Shown here piece after piece: positions 24,596 through 33,252 of a stretch of DNA of 64,000 bases (the first letter of the stretch is position 1; the number at the start of each line of letters is the position of its first letter). The translations under genes were made by a program, and so were the position numbers. This stretch comes from Pseudomonas benzenivorans. Its GTDB lineage: Bacteria; Pseudomonadota; Gammaproteobacteria; Pseudomonadales; Pseudomonadaceae. The stretch spans positions 292,295 to 356,294 of the forward strand of contig NZ_FNCT01000003.1 of the NCBI RefSeq assembly GCF_900100495.1, in the 5' to 3' direction. The notes beneath the pieces were generated by a model. It ran no database searches. It was not told the DNA's origin and saw only the letters and a program-made list of their open reading frames with translations.

Positions 24596-24944
24596 GGGGC
24601 GGGCTCGTCGAAGAAGGCCGGCCGATGGTAGCCAGCAGTCGCCCCCGGCAACAAGCCGAGCCTTGGGCGGGACGGGGGATATCCGCCAGCCGCTAGCGCC
24701 GCGGCGTGCGGGAATCCGCCATCTGCGGTCTGGCACCATCAACGCGAAGTATTTATATCTATATGTTTTTCAAGAGGTTTTTATCTATTTAAGGAGGCTG
24801 GCATGGGCCTTGCGATAAGCCAGCCAAGGCGTGCCGGACGCGCCTGGAACAACAAATCCCTCCAGGTAGGAGGGTCAGCGTTTATTTTGCAGGTGAGGCG
24901 GGGTATCGATGGATGCTACCGCGCAGCACCGCCGAGGATCTGCC
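24596..24944. other. dctA upstream region (349 bases), AT-rich centre
   Basis: The region contains the start-proximal leader of the AraC regulator on the left, an AT-rich run at about 24745-24795, a sigma-54 promoter at 24799-24813 and a 130-base leader to dctA. The AT-rich run is where enhancer-binding-protein sites and IHF sites would be expected for a sigma-54 promoter. No protein gene is supported. Confidence 0.5.
24799..24813 (+). promoter_or_regulatory. Sigma-54 (RpoN) promoter of dctA
   Basis: TGGCATGGGCCTTGC matches the -24/-12 consensus TGGCAC-N5-TTGC with one mismatch; GG at 24800-24801 and GC at 24812-24813 are exactly ten bases apart. It is 130 bases before the dctA start. DctB/DctD-activated RpoN transcription of C4-dicarboxylate permease genes is well established in pseudomonads and rhizobia. 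Confidence 0.8.
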
Positions 24945-26270
24945 ATGACTGCCACGCCAACCGCCGCAGCCCGTCAACCGCTCTACAAAATGCTCTATGT
25001 CCAGGTGCTGGCCGCCATCACCATCGGCATCCTGCTCGGCCACTTCCTGCCGGATACCGGTGTCGCCCTGAAGCCGCTGGGCGATGGCTTCGTCAAGCTG
25101 ATCAAGATGGTCATCGCGCCGATCATCTTCTGCACCGTGGTCAGCGGCATCGCCGGCATGCGCGACATGAAGGCGGTAGGCAAGACCGGCGGCTACGCGC
25201 TGATGTACTTCGAGATCGTCTCGACCATCGCCCTGCTGATCGGCCTGATCGTGGTCAACCTGGCGCAGCCCGGCGCCGGCATGCATATCGACCCGAGCAC
25301 CCTCGACGTCAGCAAGATTGCCGCCTACGCACAGGCTGGCGAACAGCAGAGCACCATCGGTTTCCTGCTCAACGTGATCCCCTCCACCGTGGTCGGCGCC
25401 TTCGCCAACGGCGACATCCTCCAGGTGCTGTTCTTCTCGGTGATCTTCGCCTTCGCCCTGCAGCGCATGGGCGACTACGGCCGCCCGGTGCTGGAGTTCA
25501 TCGAGCGCATCGCCCAGGTGATGTTCGGCATCATCAACATGATCATGAAGCTCGCGCCGATCGGTGCCTTCGGCGCCATGGCCTTCACCATCGGCCAGTA
25601 CGGCGTCGGCTCGCTGGTGCAGCTCGGCCAGCTGATGATCTGCTTCTATATCACCTGCGTGTTCTTCGTCCTCGTGGTGCTCGGCGGCATCGCCCGTGCT
25701 CACGGCTTCAGCATCCTGCGCTTCATCGCGTACATCCGCGAGGAGTTGATGATCGTGCTGGGCACCTCGTCGTCCGAGTCGGCACTGCCGCGCATGCTGG
25801 ACAAGATGGAGAAGCTCGGCGCGAACAAGTCGGTGGTCGGCCTGGTGATCCCCACCGGTTACTCCTTCAACCTCGACGGCACCTCGATCTACCTGACCAT
25901 GGCCGCGGTGTTCATCGCCCAGGCCACCGACACGCCGATGGACCTGACCCAGCAGATCACCCTGCTGCTGGTGCTGCTGGTGGCCTCCAAGGGCGCGGCC
26001 GGGGTGACCGGCAGCGGCTTCATCGTCCTGGCGGCGACCCTCTCGGCGGTCGGAACCCTGCCGGTCGCCGGCCTGGCGCTGATCCTTGGCATCGACCGCT
26101 TCATGTCCGAAGCCCGCGCGCTGACCAACCTGATCGGCAACGGCGTGGCCACCCTGGTGGTCGCCAAGTGGTGCAAGGAACTCGACGAAGACGCCCTGCA
26201 GCGCGAGCTGGCGTCCGGCGGCAAGGCCGATCAGCCGGTGGCGGTGCCGGCCAGCCGCGAACTGGTCTAA
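24945..26270 (+). CDS. dctA: C4-dicarboxylate/proton symporter DctA
   Basis: A 441-residue DAACS-family carrier for succinate, fumarate and malate. Diagnostic segments are [20 protein letters not shown], the serine-rich reentrant loop [15 protein letters not shown], the cation-site motif [18 protein letters not shown], and [20 protein letters not shown]. The start [13 protein letters not shown] follows GAGGAT by five bases; an upstream in-frame ATG (24909) lacks a ribosome-binding site. Transcription is probably from the sigma-54 promoter 130 bases upstream and ends at the terminator 35 bases downstream. No dctB/dctD pair is in the window. Confidence 0.95.
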   Translation: MTATPTAAARQPLYKMLYVQVLAAITIGILLGHFLPDTGVALKPLGDGFVKLIKMVIAPIIFCTVVSGIAGMRDMKAVGKTGGYALMYFEIVSTIALLIGLIVVNLAQPGAGMHIDPSTLDVSKIAAYAQAGEQQSTIGFLLNVIPSTVVGAFANGDILQVLFFSVIFAFALQRMGDYGRPVLEFIERIAQVMFGIINMIMKLAPIGAFGAMAFTIGQYGVGSLVQLGQLMICFYITCVFFVLVVLGGIARAHGFSILRFIAYIREELMIVLGTSSSESALPRMLDKMEKLGANKSVVGLVIPTGYSFNLDGTSIYLTMAAVFIAQATDTPMDLTQQITLLLVLLVASKGAAGVTGSGFIVLAATLSAVGTLPVAGLALILGIDRFMSEARALTNLIGNGVATLVVAKWCKELDEDALQRELASGGKADQPVAVPASRELV

Positions 26271-26305
26271 GGCTTCATCTCTTCCCGTGGGAAGAGGCTC
26301 CTCGA

Positions 26306-26331
26306 GCCCGCCTGTTCGGCGGGCTTTTTTT
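26306..26331 (+). terminator. Rho-independent terminator after dctA
   Basis: GCCCGCC, a 5-base loop, GGCGGGC, then seven T. It lies 35 bases downstream of the dctA stop and isolates dctA from the acyl-CoA dehydrogenase gene. Confidence 0.9.
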
Positions 26332-26456
26332 CGTCTGCTGGTTTATCCGGGGCGATGAGCGAATGGGTCAATCGCGCCTGAGCGCTTGGGTCATTGAGGC
26401 GGCGGGGCGGCGGCGCCTACCCTGCGGGACGACTTCAGTCCAGGGAGCAAGCCCGC

Positions 26457-27596
26457 ATGCAGCGCAACATTTTCGACAGCGAACACAACCAGTTCCGCGA
26501 CGCCTTCCGCGCCTTCCTCGACAAGGAGGTGCTGCCGCATCAGGAGGAGTGGGAGACGGCCGGGGTGGTCGATCGCGGTGTGTGGCGCAAGGCCGGCGAG
26601 ATGGGCTTCCTGCTGCCCTGGGCGGACGAGCAATACGGCGGTGCTGGGCTCAAGGATTTCCGCTACGAGCAGATCATGTGCGAGGAGCTGGCCAGGATCA
26701 ACGAGCCGGGCTTCATGCTGCCGCTGCATTCGGCGCTGTGCGGGCCGTACATCGCCGAATACGGCTCGGCCTCCCAGAAGGCGCGTTTCCTGCCGGGGAT
26801 CATCCGCGGCGAGACCATCCTCGCCGTGGCCATGACCGAGCCGAGCGCCGGCTCCGACCTGGCCGGCATGCGCAGCACGGCGCTGGACAAGGGCGATCAC
26901 TATGTCCTCAACGGCTCCAAGGTGTTCATCTCCAACGGCCTGCTGGCCGATGTGGTGATAGTCGCGGCGAAGACCGACCCGGCCAACAAGCACGCCATGG
27001 GCCTGTTCCTGGTCGAGCGCGGCATGCCCGGCTTCGAGCGCGGGCGCAAGCTGAAGAAGCTCGGCATGCACAGCCAGGACACCGCCGAGCTGTTCTTCAA
27101 CGAGGTCAAGGTGCCCAAGGCAAACCTGCTGGGCGATGCCAAGAGCGGCTTCTTCTACCTGATCAACATGCTCGCCCAGGAGCGCCTGACCAACGCCTGC
27201 AGCGCGGTGGCCGGCGCCGAGGCGGCGCTGCAGGCGACCATCGACTACGTGAAGCAGCGCAAGGCCTTCGACCGGCCGATCGCGCATTTCCAGAACACCC
27301 GCTTCAAGCTGGCCGAGATGCGCACCCAGATCGACGTGGCGCAGGTGTTCGTCGACCGCTGCGTGCTCGATCACAACGAGAAAAAGCTCACCCCGGAAGT
27401 GGCCGCCGAGGCCAAGCTGTTCACCACCGAGCTGCTCGGCAAGGTGGTCGACGAGGGCGTGCAACTGCATGGCGGTTGGGGCTATATGTGGGAGTACCCG
27501 ATCTGCAAGATGTACGCGAACGCGCGCATCCAGCGGATCTTCGCCGGCACCTCGGAGATCATGAAGGAGATCATCAGCCGCGGCATGCAGCTGTGA
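26457..27596 (+). CDS. Acyl-CoA dehydrogenase family protein
   Basis: A 379-residue flavoprotein of standard ACAD length. It has the FAD/acyl-CoA signature AVAMTEPSAGSDLAGMRS, the second signature QLHGGWGYMWEYPICKMYANARIQRIFAGTSEIMKEII, and a catalytic-base region in the C-terminal helical domain. It oxidises an acyl-CoA at the alpha-beta bond and passes electrons to ETF. The start at MQRNIFDSEH follows AGGGAG. With the downstream amidohydrolase and CaiB-type CoA-transferase it forms a plus-strand trio likely to catabolise one unidentified acid. The ACAD and amidohydrolase genes are separated by 144 bases containing a REP palindrome. Confidence 0.92.
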   Translation: MQRNIFDSEHNQFRDAFRAFLDKEVLPHQEEWETAGVVDRGVWRKAGEMGFLLPWADEQYGGAGLKDFRYEQIMCEELARINEPGFMLPLHSALCGPYIAEYGSASQKARFLPGIIRGETILAVAMTEPSAGSDLAGMRSTALDKGDHYVLNGSKVFISNGLLADVVIVAAKTDPANKHAMGLFLVERGMPGFERGRKLKKLGMHSQDTAELFFNEVKVPKANLLGDAKSGFFYLINMLAQERLTNACSAVAGAEAALQATIDYVKQRKAFDRPIAHFQNTRFKLAEMRTQIDVAQVFVDRCVLDHNEKKLTPEVAAEAKLFTTELLGKVVDEGVQLHGGWGYMWEYPICKMYANARIQRIFAGTSEIMKEIISRGMQL

Positions 27597-27619
27597 TCAG
27601 CGGCTTCACCATGGGGTGG

Positions 27620-27687
27620 TGGTGCGCACGGCCTCGGCGGCCCCGCGCACCCTGCAGCCCTCCACCGTAGGGTGCGCCGTGCGCACC
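27620..27687. repeat. REP-like palindrome (type A), copy 1
   Basis: GGTGCGCACGGC (27620-27631) pairs with GCCGTGCGCACC (27676-27687), the second arm being preceded by GTAGGGTGC. Related arms occur at 40162-40226 and 51081-51103. It lies between the acyl-CoA dehydrogenase and amidohydrolase genes. Confidence 0.65.
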
Positions 27688-27740
27688 GCTGGCCGACTCA
27701 TCCGGTTCGGATTGCTCGTATCACCAAGGAGGAAATGATC

Positions 27741-28568
27741 ATGTCCACATTGGCCGCCATCGACGCCTGGGCCCAGCCGGCCAACGGCCGCACCCGCGAA
27801 CTGCTGCCGGAAGTCGCCCGGCTGTTCGAGAAATCCGGCTCCGCTCATCTGCTCGATCACGGCCTGACGCCCGAGCAGACCGTCGCCGAGATGGACCAGG
27901 CCGGGGTGGAGAAGCTCATGCTCGCCGCCTGGTGCCGCCCCGAGCGCTGGGTGTGCAGCAACGACGAGGTCGCCGAATTCACCCGCGCCTTCCCCGAGCG
28001 CTTCGTCGGCGTCGCCACGGTCGACCTGAGCAAGCCGCTGGCGGCGGTGCGCGAGCTGGAGCGGGCGGTCACCGAGCTGGGCTGCAAGGCCCTGCGCATC
28101 GTGCCCTGGCTGTGGCAGTTGCCGCCCAACCACCGCCTGTACTATCCGCTGTACGTCAAGTGCATCGAGCTGGATGTTCCCTTCTGCACCCAGGTCGGTC
28201 ACACCGGCCCGTTGCTGCCGTCGGAGACCGGCCGGCCGCTGCCCTACCTGGACGAGGTGGCGCTGGACTTCCCCGAGCTGCGCATCGTCGCCGGGCACAT
28301 AGGTCACCCCTGGACCGAGGAAATGCTCGGCGTGGCCTGGAAGCACGATAACGTCTATATCGATACCTCGGCCTACCTGCCGCGCTACTACCCGGCGCCG
28401 CTGCTGCAGTACATGCAGAGCTACGGCCAGGACAAGGTGCTGTTCGGCAGCAACTTCCCGCAGCTATCGTTGGCACGCTGCCTGAGCCAGGTCGCGGAGC
28501 TAGGGTTGAGCGAGGAAGTGCGGGGGAAATTCCTCCACGAGAATGCCCGGCGGGTGTTCAAGCTCTGA
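27741..28568 (+). CDS. Amidohydrolase family protein (ACMSD/2-pyrone-dicarboxylate-lactonase-like)
   Basis: A 275-residue TIM-barrel amidohydrolase of the amidohydrolase-2 group. It lacks the N-terminal HxH of full-length members; the first conserved block begins GVEKLMLAAW. Later come FCTQVGHTGPL (His), RIVAGHIGHPWTEEM (His pair) and the terminal VLFGSNFPQL, where a metal-binding Asp is usual but Asn is present. Relatives decarboxylate or hydrolyse small carboxylates. The start at 27741 is eight bases after AAGGAGG; an ATG two codons earlier is too close to it. It sits between ACAD and CoA-transferase genes, so it probably acts on a CoA-ester-derived or carboxylate intermediate. Confidence 0.82.
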   Translation: MSTLAAIDAWAQPANGRTRELLPEVARLFEKSGSAHLLDHGLTPEQTVAEMDQAGVEKLMLAAWCRPERWVCSNDEVAEFTRAFPERFVGVATVDLSKPLAAVRELERAVTELGCKALRIVPWLWQLPPNHRLYYPLYVKCIELDVPFCTQVGHTGPLLPSETGRPLPYLDEVALDFPELRIVAGHIGHPWTEEMLGVAWKHDNVYIDTSAYLPRYYPAPLLQYMQSYGQDKVLFGSNFPQLSLARCLSQVAELGLSEEVRGKFLHENARRVFKL

Positions 28569-28606
28569 TCCCTGGGCTACGCGACTGAATCCAATAAGGA
28601 GCTGAA

Positions 28607-29788
28607 ATGAAAGGCCCGCTGTCCTCTCTGAAAGTGCTCGATTTCTCCACCCTGCTGCCGGGGCCGTTCGCCTCGCTGCTGCTCGCCGACATGGGCGCCG
28701 AGGTGTTGCGCATCGAGTCGCCGACGCGCATGGACCTGGTCCGCGTGCTGCCGCCGCATGACGCTGGCGTCTCGGCCAGCCACGCCTACCTCAACCGCAA
28801 CAAGCGCTGCATCGCCCTGGACCTGAAGCAGCCCGAAGCGGTGGCGCTGGTCAAGCGACTGGTCGCCGAGTACGACATCGTCCTCGAGCAGTTCCGCCCC
28901 GGGGTGATGGACAAGCTCGGGCTCGGCTACGAGGCACTCAAGGCGGTCAACCCCAAGCTGATCTACGTGTCGATCACCGGCTACGGCCAGACCGGCCCCT
29001 ACAAGGACCGCGCCGGCCACGACATCAATTACTTGGCCCTGGCCGGCATCGCCAGCTACACCGGGCGCCGCGACAGCGGCCCGCTGCCGCTCGGCGTGCA
29101 GCTGGCGGATATCGCCGGCGGCTCGCTGCACGGGGTGATGGGCCTGCTGGCGGCGGTGATCCAGCGCCAGGTCACCGGCGAAGGCCAGCAGGTCGATGTG
29201 AGCATGACCGACTGTGTCTTCAGCCTGCACGGCATGGCCGGTGCCGGCTACCTGGCCGCCGGGGTCGAGCCGCAGATGGAAAACCAGGTGCTCAACGGCG
29301 GCAGCTTCTACGACTACTACCGCACCCGTGACGGCCGCTGGTTCTCGGTCGGCAGCCTGGAACCGCAATTCATGCAGCAGTTCTGTGCCGCCATCGGTCG
29401 TCCGGAACTGGCCGAGCGCGGCCTGTCGCCCAGACCGGAGGAGCAGCAGGCGCTCAAGCGCGAGATCGAGATCGAGTTCGAGAAGCACGATTTCGCGGAG
29501 TGGCAGCAAATCTTCGCCGGCCTGGACGCCTGCGTCGAGCCGCTGCTGAGCCTGGCCGAGGCGCTCGAGCATCCGCAGCTCCAGGCTCGCCGGCTGGTCA
29601 CCGAAGTGCCGCGTGGCGGCCACCCAGCGCAGCGGCAGATCGCCTGTCCGATCAAGTTTTCCGGTGGTCTGCCCGCGCCCCGGCATATCGGCGCGGCGCT
29701 TGGCGCGCACACCGAAGAAGTGCTGCGCGAGCTGGGCTACTCGGCCGAGCGGATCGCCGCGCTCAGAGCCAGCAAGGTCGTGGCCTGA
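28607..29788 (+). CDS. Class III CoA-transferase (CaiB/BaiF family)
   Basis: A 393-residue class III CoA-transferase. It has the N-terminal LKVLDFSTLLPGPFASLLLADMGAEVLRIE, the catalytic Asp block PYKDRAGHDINYLALAG (Asp of GHD forms the acyl anhydride), and GQQVDVSMTDCVFSLH. It moves CoA from a donor thioester to a free acid such as a dicarboxylate or a branched acid. AAGGAGCTGAA precedes the ATG, 38 bases after the amidohydrolase stop. As the last gene of the trio it would activate the acid that the acyl-CoA dehydrogenase then oxidises; alpha-methylacyl-CoA racemase activity is an alternative for this family. Confidence 0.9.
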   Translation: MKGPLSSLKVLDFSTLLPGPFASLLLADMGAEVLRIESPTRMDLVRVLPPHDAGVSASHAYLNRNKRCIALDLKQPEAVALVKRLVAEYDIVLEQFRPGVMDKLGLGYEALKAVNPKLIYVSITGYGQTGPYKDRAGHDINYLALAGIASYTGRRDSGPLPLGVQLADIAGGSLHGVMGLLAAVIQRQVTGEGQQVDVSMTDCVFSLHGMAGAGYLAAGVEPQMENQVLNGGSFYDYYRTRDGRWFSVGSLEPQFMQQFCAAIGRPELAERGLSPRPEEQQALKREIEIEFEKHDFAEWQQIFAGLDACVEPLLSLAEALEHPQLQARRLVTEVPRGGHPAQRQIACPIKFSGGLPAPRHIGAALGAHTEEVLRELGYSAERIAALRASKVVA

Positions 29789-29837
29789 CTGCCGGGCATG
29801 GCCCGGGCCCGGAAAAAGCGACTGCTGGGGTGGTGCA

Positions 29838-29844
29838 CTATACT
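29838..29844 (+). promoter_or_regulatory. Candidate RpoS-type -10 box upstream of coxB
   Basis: CTATACT preceded by TGCA, 125 bases before the coxB start, with no good -35 hexamer. CTATACT is the classical sigma-S-preferred extended -10. In P. aeruginosa the aa3 oxidase genes are known to be induced under starvation and RpoS, which fits. Confidence 0.55.
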
Positions 29845-29968
29845 TGCCACTGCTTTTGCCGCCGGGGCGGGACGAGCGTTCAACCTGTTGGGAGCTGGTC
29901 GAGGGTGATGCTGGGTGGTGGCGATTCCGTTGTACAGCCAATGGGCAACAGGAACGGGATGAAGAGCT

Positions 29969-31432
29969 ATGGCAATCGCAGTTGTCTTGATACTCATCGT
30001 TGTTGCATCCGTGCTGTTTCACATCCTGAGCCCTTGGCAGGTGACGCCGCCCGCTTCCAACTGGGGCTCGATAGACTCCACGCTGTTTCTCACCCTGGTC
30101 ATCACCGGGATCTTTTTCATCGCGGTCACGCTGTTCATGGCCGTGGCGGTGCTGCGCTACCGGCACAAGGCCGGCAGGCGGGCGGACTACCAGCCGGAAA
30201 ACAAGAAGCTGGAAGGCTGGCTGGTCGTCATCACCACGCTGGGGATCGTCGGCATGTTGGCCCCGGGGCTGGTGGTGTACGACGATTTCGTCCGGGTGCC
30301 GAAAAATGCCCAGGAGCTGGAGGTCCTGGCCCAGCAGTGGCAATGGGCTTTCCGTTTTCCCGGCGAGGACGGCAAGCTCGGCCGGACGGATATCAAGTTC
30401 AGCGACTCGCTGAACCCTTTCGGCATTGACCGCAATGATCCGGCCGGACAGGACGATGTGCTGGTGAAGAGCAATCAGGTTCGCCTGCCACTCGGCCAAC
30501 CGGTGAAAGTCCTACTGCGCTCCAAGGATGTCTTGCACAACTTCTATATCCCGCAGATCCGCAGCAAGATGGACATGGTGCCCGGCATGGTGTCCTACTT
30601 CTGGTTTACCCCGACCCAGGTCGGCGAGTACGAGATTCTCTGCGCCGAGTATTGCGGGGTGGGCCACTACAACATGCGCGGGCACCTGCAGGTGGAGGAG
30701 CCGCAGGCGTTCGAGCGCTGGCTGAGCGGCCAACCGACCTTTGCCCAGAGCCTGGCGCGCGCGCCCACGCCCGGCCGCGATGCGCTGTTGGAAAAAGGCC
30801 GCCAGCTGGCCGAAGGCGCCGGCTGCCAGGCCTGCCATAGCCAGGATGGCAGTGCCAGCCTCGGTCCGGGCTGGAAGGATCTGTACGGGCGCACCGAACA
30901 GCTGGCCGATGGCAGCAGCGTGCAGGTCGACGAGGCTTATCTGAAGGAGTCGATCCTCGAGCCCAAGGCCAAGCTGGTCCAGGGTTATCCACCGGTGATG
31001 GTGCCCTACCGCTTCAACGAGGATGAACTGGACGCGCTGGTGGCGCTGATCAAGTCGCTGAGTGCTGCGGCGCAGGAGGAATCTGCGACCGGCGAAGCGG
31101 ACGACGCGGTCGCCCAGGGGCGGCGACTGGCCGAGTCGCTGGGCTGTCTGGCGTGTCACAGTGTCGATGGCGGGCCGAGCGTCGGCCCCGGCTGGCGCGG
31201 GTTGTACGGCAAGACGGAAAGCCTCGCCGACGGTTCGCAGGTGGCGGTCGATGAGGGCTATCTAAAAGAGTCTATCCTTAACCCCAGTAGCCAAATCGTC
31301 AAAGGCTACGCCGCCCTCATGCCGGCCTATACGCCGAGCGATGAGGAGCTGAAGGCATTGATCGCGTTTATCCGGTCCACGGCGAATGGCGACGCCGATG
31401 CAGGCAAGGTGGAGTCGGGAGCATTGCAGTAA
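29969..31432 (+). CDS. coxB: Cytochrome c oxidase subunit II fused to two cytochrome c domains
   Basis: A 487-residue CoxB. Two N-terminal membrane helices (residues 1-20 and about 38-62) are followed by a cupredoxin domain with the CuA site in CAEYCGVGHYNM (about 225-236) and the aromatic patch QQWQWAFRFPGEDG. Then come two separate cytochrome c modules: CQACH near 286 and CLACH near 392, each followed by a near-repeat containing the segment DEAYLKESILEPKAK or DEGYLKESILNPSSQ. The usual caa3-type subunit II has one heme c. A direct repeat of the c domain gives a diheme electron-entry arm. First gene of coxB-coxA-coxIII-coxC-coxD, probably from the RpoS-type promoter upstream. Confidence 0.95.
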   Translation: MAIAVVLILIVVASVLFHILSPWQVTPPASNWGSIDSTLFLTLVITGIFFIAVTLFMAVAVLRYRHKAGRRADYQPENKKLEGWLVVITTLGIVGMLAPGLVVYDDFVRVPKNAQELEVLAQQWQWAFRFPGEDGKLGRTDIKFSDSLNPFGIDRNDPAGQDDVLVKSNQVRLPLGQPVKVLLRSKDVLHNFYIPQIRSKMDMVPGMVSYFWFTPTQVGEYEILCAEYCGVGHYNMRGHLQVEEPQAFERWLSGQPTFAQSLARAPTPGRDALLEKGRQLAEGAGCQACHSQDGSASLGPGWKDLYGRTEQLADGSSVQVDEAYLKESILEPKAKLVQGYPPVMVPYRFNEDELDALVALIKSLSAAAQEESATGEADDAVAQGRRLAESLGCLACHSVDGGPSVGPGWRGLYGKTESLADGSQVAVDEGYLKESILNPSSQIVKGYAALMPAYTPSDEELKALIAFIRSTANGDADAGKVESGALQ

Positions 31433-31476
31433 CGCAGGCGCAAGCACCCCGAAAACTTCGCCAGGAGGGTGATCCG

Positions 31477-33252
31477 ATGGCCTATGCGGAGCAAGCCGAA
31501 ACGGCGCTGCTGCACGAGCCAAAGAGTTTCCTGACCCGCTATATCTGGAGTCAGGACCACAAGGTTATCGCCATTCAGTACTCGCTGACGGCCATCTTCG
31601 TCGGCCTCATCGCCCTGGTGTTGTCCGCCCTGATGCGCATGCAGATCGGCTTTCCCGGCAGCCTCGAGTTCATGGACGCCAGCACCTACTACCAGGCGAT
31701 GACCATGCACGGCATGATCATGGTCATCTATTTGCTCACCGCCCTGTTCCTCGGCGGCTTCGGCAACTACCTGATCCCGCTGATGGTGGGATCGCGCGAC
31801 ATGGTCTTCCCCTATGTCAACATGCTCAGCTACTGGTTCTACCTGCTCTCGGTAATAGTGCTGCTCGCCAGCTTCTTCGTCCCCGGTGGTCCCACCGGCG
31901 CGGGCTGGACCCTCTATCCGCCGCAGGCCATCACCCAGGGCTCGCCGGGCACCGAGTGGGGCATCGTGCTGATGCTGGTGTCGTTGGCGATCTTCATCGT
32001 CGCCGCCACCATGGGCGGCTTGAACTACGTGACCACGGTGCTGCAGGCGCGCACCCACGGCATGACCCTGCTGCGCATGCCGCTCTCGGTCTGGGGCATC
32101 TTCATGGCCTCGATCCTGGCCTTGCTGGCCTTCCCGGCGTTGTTCGTCAGCGCGGTGATGATGCTGTTCGACAAGCTGCTGGGCACCAGTTTCTTCATGC
32201 CGGCGATCATCTCGATGGGGCAGGCGCTCGACCACCAGGGCGGCAGCCCGATCCTGTTCCAGCACCTGTTCTGGTTCTTCGGCCACCCGGAGGTCTACAT
32301 CGTCGCGCTGCCGGCGTTCGGCCTGGTCTCCGATCTGATCAGCACTCATGCACGCAAGAACATCTTCGGCTACCGCATGATGGTCTGGGCGATCGTGGCG
32401 ATCGGCGTGCTCAGCTTCGTGGTCTGGGCGCACCACATGTACGTCAGCGGGATGAACCCCTATTTCGGCTTCTTCTTCGCCACCACCACCCTGGTCATCG
32501 CCGTGCCGACCGCGCTGAAGGTCTACAACTGGGTGCTGACCCTGTGGCGCGGCGACATCCACCTGACCGTGCCGATGCTGTTCGCCCTGGCCTTCATCGT
32601 CACCTTCCTGGTCGGCGGCCTGACCGGGCTGTTCCTCGGCAACGTGATCGTCGACATCCCGCTCTCCGACACCTATTTCGTCGTCGCCCACTTTCATATG
32701 GTGATGGGCGTCGCGCCGATCCTGGTGGTGTTCGGCGCCATCTATCACTGGTTCCCGAAAATCACCGGGCGCCTGCTCGACGACCGGCTGGGCAAGCTGC
32801 ATTTCTGGATCACCTTCCTCGGCACCTACGCCATCTACTTCCCCATGCATTACCTGGGCTTCCTCGGCATGCCGCGGCGTTACTACGCCTACGAGAACTA
32901 CGCGTTCATCCCGCAGTCGGCGCAGGACTTGAATGCCTTCATCACGGTGGCCGCGTTGATCGTCGGCGTGTCTCAGCTGTTGTTCCTGTTCAACCTGTTC
33001 TGGAGCGCCTTCAGAGGCAAGCCGGCGGGCAGCAATCCCTGGGGTGCGACCAGCCTGGAATGGCAAACACCGGACACGCCGCCGGTGCATGGCAACTGGG
33101 GCGCCAAGTTGCCGGTCGTGCATCGCTGGGCCTACGACTACAGCGTGCCGGGCATCGAGCAGGATTTCGTGCCGCAAACGGTCTCGGACGAGGAGCTGGG
33201 GCGGATGCGCCGGCGCGCTGGCGAAACCCAACGAGCGGACGCCAAGCCATGA
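31477..33252 (+). CDS. coxA: Cytochrome c oxidase subunit I
   Basis: A 591-residue, 12-helix heme-copper oxidase subunit. Heme a and a3 ligands are present in AMTMHGMIMVIY and VVAHFHMVMGV. The CuB site is WFFGHPEVYI (His, cross-linked Tyr and the D-channel Glu of the A1 type) plus WAHHMYVSG. The K-channel Lys is in PTALKVYNW. It reduces O2 to water and pumps protons in the inner membrane. GGAGGG precedes the ATG. Its stop overlaps the start of the first COX3-like gene (ATGA). No assembly genes (ctaG/cox11, ctaB, ctaA, sco) are in this cluster, so they must be elsewhere. Confidence 0.97.
   Translation: MAYAEQAETALLHEPKSFLTRYIWSQDHKVIAIQYSLTAIFVGLIALVLSALMRMQIGFPGSLEFMDASTYYQAMTMHGMIMVIYLLTALFLGGFGNYLIPLMVGSRDMVFPYVNMLSYWFYLLSVIVLLASFFVPGGPTGAGWTLYPPQAITQGSPGTEWGIVLMLVSLAIFIVAATMGGLNYVTTVLQARTHGMTLLRMPLSVWGIFMASILALLAFPALFVSAVMMLFDKLLGTSFFMPAIISMGQALDHQGGSPILFQHLFWFFGHPEVYIVALPAFGLVSDLISTHARKNIFGYRMMVWAIVAIGVLSFVVWAHHMYVSGMNPYFGFFFATTTLVIAVPTALKVYNWVLTLWRGDIHLTVPMLFALAFIVTFLVGGLTGLFLGNVIVDIPLSDTYFVVAHFHMVMGVAPILVVFGAIYHWFPKITGRLLDDRLGKLHFWITFLGTYAIYFPMHYLGFLGMPRRYYAYENYAFIPQSAQDLNAFITVAALIVGVSQLLFLFNLFWSAFRGKPAGSNPWGATSLEWQTPDTPPVHGNWGAKLPVVHRWAYDYSVPGIEQDFVPQTVSDEELGRMRRRAGETQRADAKP

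Noticed and set aside
24803..27670. Long plus-strand frame beginning at an ATG right after AAGGAGG, overlapping dctA and the acyl-CoA dehydrogenase gene
   Set aside because: The ATG lies inside the sigma-54 promoter; the translation is Arg/His/Pro-rich low-quality sequence in the wrong frame of two well-conserved genes.
31956..33248. Upstream extension of the first COX3-like frame into coxA
   Set aside because: Arg/His-rich shadow of coxA; the real start is the ATGA overlap at 33249.
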